Below, piece by piece: positions 61,362 to 64,000 of a stretch of 64,000 nucleotides of DNA. The notes beneath the pieces are model-generated. The model was not told the DNA's origin and searched no databases. It was given only the letters and a program-made list of their open reading frames with translations. The translations under genes and the position numbers were made by a program. The number at the start of each line of letters is the position of its first letter. Positions within the stretch are counted from its first letter, which is position 1. Source of the DNA: Brevibacillus choshinensis (GTDB taxonomy: Bacteria > Bacillota > Bacilli > Brevibacillales > Brevibacillaceae). Location: positions 1,704,001-1,768,000 of the forward strand of contig NZ_CP069127.1 of the NCBI RefSeq assembly GCF_016811915.1, in the 5' to 3' direction.

Positions 61362-62982
61362 GGCGAACCCTCCTTACTACGCCGTATCCCAAGAGCCCTG
61401 CGAACAGGATGATCGTGAGGGGGAGGACTGGGACGCTGTGTTGTTTGAATACGAGCACACGATGGGTGTTGTAGATGGTTGCGACGATTTCATTTTGCTT
61501 GTCTCCATCGACGTCGCCGACTTGCACGTTGATCAGCGGCAGATAGATGCGCCAGTTTTCTTTCAAGCCATCAGGGGTATATTCGTACCCGCTCAAATAG
61601 CGGCTGTCGGTAGTGCTGACCCAGCTTTTCGCCTTGGCGATGATTTCAGGCTGGCTGTTTCCGACCGCAGCGTAGTTGGAGAAACGGAAGCTCTTGTCGT
61701 TTTCGGCGCTTGCCCACAGGATCTCCCACGTGCCGTCTGCTTTCGGTTTCAAGATGTAGGACGGCTTTCCTGCGATCAGCAGCTCGTCCACGTTGTCGTG
61801 ATCAATGTCAGCCGGGATAAACTCCCCGGTAGCCAACTCCGCTTCTTTGCGGGTCAGTGTGTAGGCTTCCTTGATCGTCCCGTCCGCTTCGACTGTGACG
61901 ACACTCAGGTGTTCACCCATGGTGATCAAGCCTTCTTTGCCATCGGGAAGCTTCATGGTCGTCAAGATCTTGGTAGCTTTCGTGCTGCCGCCAAACGTTT
62001 TGCCTTCATAGGTACCGGTCAGCATGCCGTCCTTGATGTGCAAATCTTTGTATTTGGCGCCCAGTTCGTGGCGCAGATCCATGCTGCCGCCGTTGTCAGC
62101 CAGCTGATTTGCGATGTTTTCCATGTCCAGCATAAATGCGCGATACGGAGCGGTACCTACCTGCAGCATGCCTTCCGCGTACGGCTGACGCTGCACGTTT
62201 GGCACCAATTGGCCGTCCTTCATTGTGTAATAAGGAAAGCCAGGGTAGTCTGTCGGCAGCTGCTCCTTGATACGAGCCATCGTGTCAGCCGAGATCTGGT
62301 CGTTTGGCATGCGAACCATCTTGCCATCCTGCCAGGTCATCACATACAGGGAGACAGGCTCAGGCTGCAGGTGAAGGAGCTTGTCGGCCAGCTCTTTTTT
62401 CTCTTCTTCCGTCTCCGGCTTTTTCGCCGCTTCTTCAGGCAGAGGGAGCTCATCGGCATTTCCGTACGTAATAATCTCTTGCTTGCCGTCATTGTTCACG
62501 TCGTACAAAGCCATCGGGAAATAGTCGACCCACTGACCGTTGTACAGACGGTCAGATTCGTATTTCACGGTAAAGTGGCTCAGAGCAGCGAGGGTATCGC
62601 GATTAAACGTCACATTTGCGAGCAGAGCAATGACGACGAGCGAGCCTACCGCTTTCCAATTCAATCGACCGTACCATTTTGCGAGCAGGGCGATGACGAT
62701 GACGGCAACCGCGCCGCCAATCAAGAGTGCCGCCGTTGTTTTGACATCGACGCGAGTGAGTGCGCGGTCGAGAATCAAGACCCCTACCGTAAACGCAAGG
62801 ACTTGGCGGCGTTCATCCGGATGCACCACGTAATAGCAAAACGCGAGCAAGGGGAGAAACACCAAGAGAGCGATCCAGGTCAGGTCGAGAAACGCAGGTT
62901 TGACGAGCAGATGGTAAATGAGCAGCAGAGCAATGGCGTACAATGCCCAGCCGACCGTAGTGAGAATAGGATTGCGTCGCAT
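61354..62982 (-). CDS. Membrane protein with C-terminal FG-GAP/VCBS-like repeats
   Basis: A 542-residue protein. The N-terminal about 160 residues hold five hydrophobic segments (15-33, 36-50, 59-75, 84-103, 112-124). A large external domain follows with three calcium-binding-like loops of the FG-GAP/VCBS kind: YDVNNDGKQEIITYG near residue 172, ADIDHDNVDELLIAG near 404 and GDVDGDKQNEIVATI near 487. Such repeats form beta-propellers that bind surface polymers. ATG at 62982 follows AAGGTGGTGAA. It is coupled to the lipoprotein gene by 8 bases and lies 5 bases after the O-antigen-ligase-like gene. Function not known. Confidence 0.78.
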   Translation of the reverse strand: MRRNPILTTVGWALYAIALLLIYHLLVKPAFLDLTWIALLVFLPLLAFCYYVVHPDERRQVLAFTVGVLILDRALTRVDVKTTAALLIGGAVAVIVIALLAKWYGRLNWKAVGSLVVIALLANVTFNRDTLAALSHFTVKYESDRLYNGQWVDYFPMALYDVNNDGKQEIITYGNADELPLPEEAAKKPETEEEKKELADKLLHLQPEPVSLYVMTWQDGKMVRMPNDQISADTMARIKEQLPTDYPGFPYYTMKDGQLVPNVQRQPYAEGMLQVGTAPYRAFMLDMENIANQLADNGGSMDLRHELGAKYKDLHIKDGMLTGTYEGKTFGGSTKATKILTTMKLPDGKEGLITMGEHLSVVTVEADGTIKEAYTLTRKEAELATGEFIPADIDHDNVDELLIAGKPSYILKPKADGTWEILWASAENDKSFRFSNYAAVGNSQPEIIAKAKSWVSTTDSRYLSGYEYTPDGLKENWRIYLPLINVQVGDVDGDKQNEIVATIYNTHRVLVFKQHSVPVLPLTIILFAGLLGYGVVRRVRHA

Positions 62983-62987
62983 GGGAT

Positions 62988-64000
62988 TCACCACCTTTTT
63001 GATTGTGTCTGGTCGACGAATAGTGCACAAAAGAAGCCGCCAAACAGCCAGAAGTAAAGGGCCATGAACGGCACCTCAAAAATGTTTTCAACCAGGTTGT
63101 GCAAGGCCACGGCGAACAGTCCGCCGAAGAGGCCAAGCAGAGAGAAGAAATAAGGTGATTGAGTCATGCTCCGTATCGCTTTGACTGCATACCGCAGCAT
63201 TTGGGCGACGAGGCCGATCAGCATGATGATCCCGATCAAGCCAAATTCCGCCAGGCTCTTGAAGAAATAGCTGTCTGAATAAATGGTGCCGAAGTGACGG
63301 GAAGCAACCGCTCCCCCGTGGTGGCCGAGACCGACCCCAAACAACGGCTCCACACGCATTTTGTCGTACGCTTCACCCCAGCGTCCGAGGCGTCCGCCTT
63401 CCAGACTGGACGACATGTAGTCAGCGGTAAACAGCGTGAAAATGCGATTTTTGATCGTACCCACCAATGGAACGGACTCAGGTACAAAAAACAGACCCAC
63501 GACTCCGATCACGCCGACCAGCACGAGGTAGCCAGCAATTCGCTTGTTCCAGATGTAGCAGCAAATGAACAAGGAGAAAGCCAGCGCAAACCAGGCGCCG
63601 CGCGATCCGGTCAACAGCAGGGCGAGCAATGTCGTCAGCGTCACGACAGCCCACACCAGCTTTTCTTTCCGGCTGGGCGACTTCAGGAAAAGCCCAGCGG
63701 CCACAGGTGCTATCAGAGCCATGTAGCTCCCCAGTACGTTTGGACTCGTGACAAAGGAAAAGGCGCGAGTCGTGATCGCTTCGCCTTCCTGTACCCAAGA
63801 CTCGGGTGTCTGTACGCCGATGACGACCTGCATGACACCGACCAGCCCGGCTACAAAGCCTACCAGTGCGAGCCCTTTCATGAGCTTGTCGAGCTGCTCC
63901 AGCGACTGCAGGAGGTAGAATCCCATTAAAAAGGCGATGATGTACTGATAGACTGAGCGGAAGCCTTCGACACTGGCGTCCCAATTGGCCATGTCAGTCA
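62988..64000 (-). CDS. O-antigen ligase/polymerase-like membrane protein (Wzy_C), cut by the window edge
   Basis: The C-terminal 334 or more residues of a multi-pass WaaL/Wzy-type protein. The Wzy_C region TLTTLLALLLTGSRGAWFALAFSLFICCYIW is followed by an outside loop with LFGVGLGHHG and YSDSYFFKSLAEFGLIGIIMLI, typical of polymerases and ligases of surface glycans. The first ATG inside the window is at 63992, but the frame is open to the edge and family members are about 100 residues longer at the N-terminus, so the true start is probably beyond 64000. First visible gene of an operon with the FG-GAP-like and lipoprotein genes. Confidence 0.85.
   Translation of the reverse strand, partial: TDMANWDASVEGFRSVYQYIIAFLMGFYLLQSLEQLDKLMKGLALVGFVAGLVGVMQVVIGVQTPESWVQEGEAITTRAFSFVTSPNVLGSYMALIAPVAAGLFLKSPSRKEKLVWAVVTLTTLLALLLTGSRGAWFALAFSLFICCYIWNKRIAGYLVLVGVIGVVGLFFVPESVPLVGTIKNRIFTLFTADYMSSSLEGGRLGRWGEAYDKMRVEPLFGVGLGHHGGAVASRHFGTIYSDSYFFKSLAEFGLIGIIMLIGLVAQMLRYAVKAIRSMTQSPYFFSLLGLFGGLFAVALHNLVENIFEVPFMALYFWLFGGFFCALFVDQTQSKRW

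Noticed and set aside
61291..63057. 588-codon plus-strand frame opposite the FG-GAP-like gene
   Set aside because: The minus-strand genes have lipobox, membrane segments and ribosome sites in the right places. The plus frame is rich in His/Arg/Gln/Phe and starts inside another gene.

Overview
The window reads as chromosome of an endospore-forming, moderately GC-rich Bacillota, most like Brevibacillus or a relative in the Paenibacillaceae. This rests on a GerA-type germinant receptor operon, an SspI-like spore protein with a sigma-G-like promoter, T-box leaders, strong GGAGG ribosome binding sites with many GTG/TTG starts, and a gene order around pheST that partly matches Bacillus subtilis. 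I see no rRNA, tRNA, insertion sequence, prophage or CRISPR. The right edge cuts a gene.

Layout. (1) 0.2-9.4 kb: an MFS transporter, then a compact B12-dependent diol/glycerol dehydratase operon (three subunits, two reactivase subunits, an HbpS/PduO-C-like protein). It ends in a PocR-domain histidine kinase and an AraC-type response regulator. There are no microcompartment shell genes. (2) 9.5-14.3 kb: a LuxR-type regulator divergent from an operon of esterase, luciferase-like flavin monooxygenase, alpha/beta hydrolase and an R2-like ligand-binding oxidase; this is the best candidate for an undescribed pathway. (3) 14.5-23.4 kb: a small secreted protein, sulfate activation/reduction (cysH-sat), and ilvBNC-leuAB behind a layered control region (CcpA-type cre, consensus promoter, palindromes, Leu-type T-box). 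(4) 23.5-32.5 kb: a sodium/solute symporter, KtrB, a MocR regulator, MoaB, a B12-binding radical SAM protein, an AlkD-like glycosylase, DedA and DUF1294 proteins.

(5) 32.6-37.9 kb: gerA-gerB-gerC plus a second gerB, and convergent sspI. (6) 38.0-52.6 kb: the pheST neighbourhood: ktrA, a SpoU methyltransferase, pheST behind a Phe T-box, zapA, mutS2 and a YshE/DUF350 protein. Interposed are an AT-richer segment (39.7-42.0 kb) with a triple Sm-like-repeat protein and an ArsB-type transporter, a DUF2225 gene, and larE-larB. (7) 52.6-64 kb: envelope functions: nucleotide-sugar dehydrogenase, cold-shock protein, thioredoxin-like protein, M55 D-aminopeptidase, two glycosyltransferases, an MFS protein, and a minus-strand operon of O-antigen-ligase-like protein (cut by the edge), an FG-GAP-like membrane protein and a lipoprotein.

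All family names come from reading the sequence by eye. No database search was run, so borderline families carry lower confidence.
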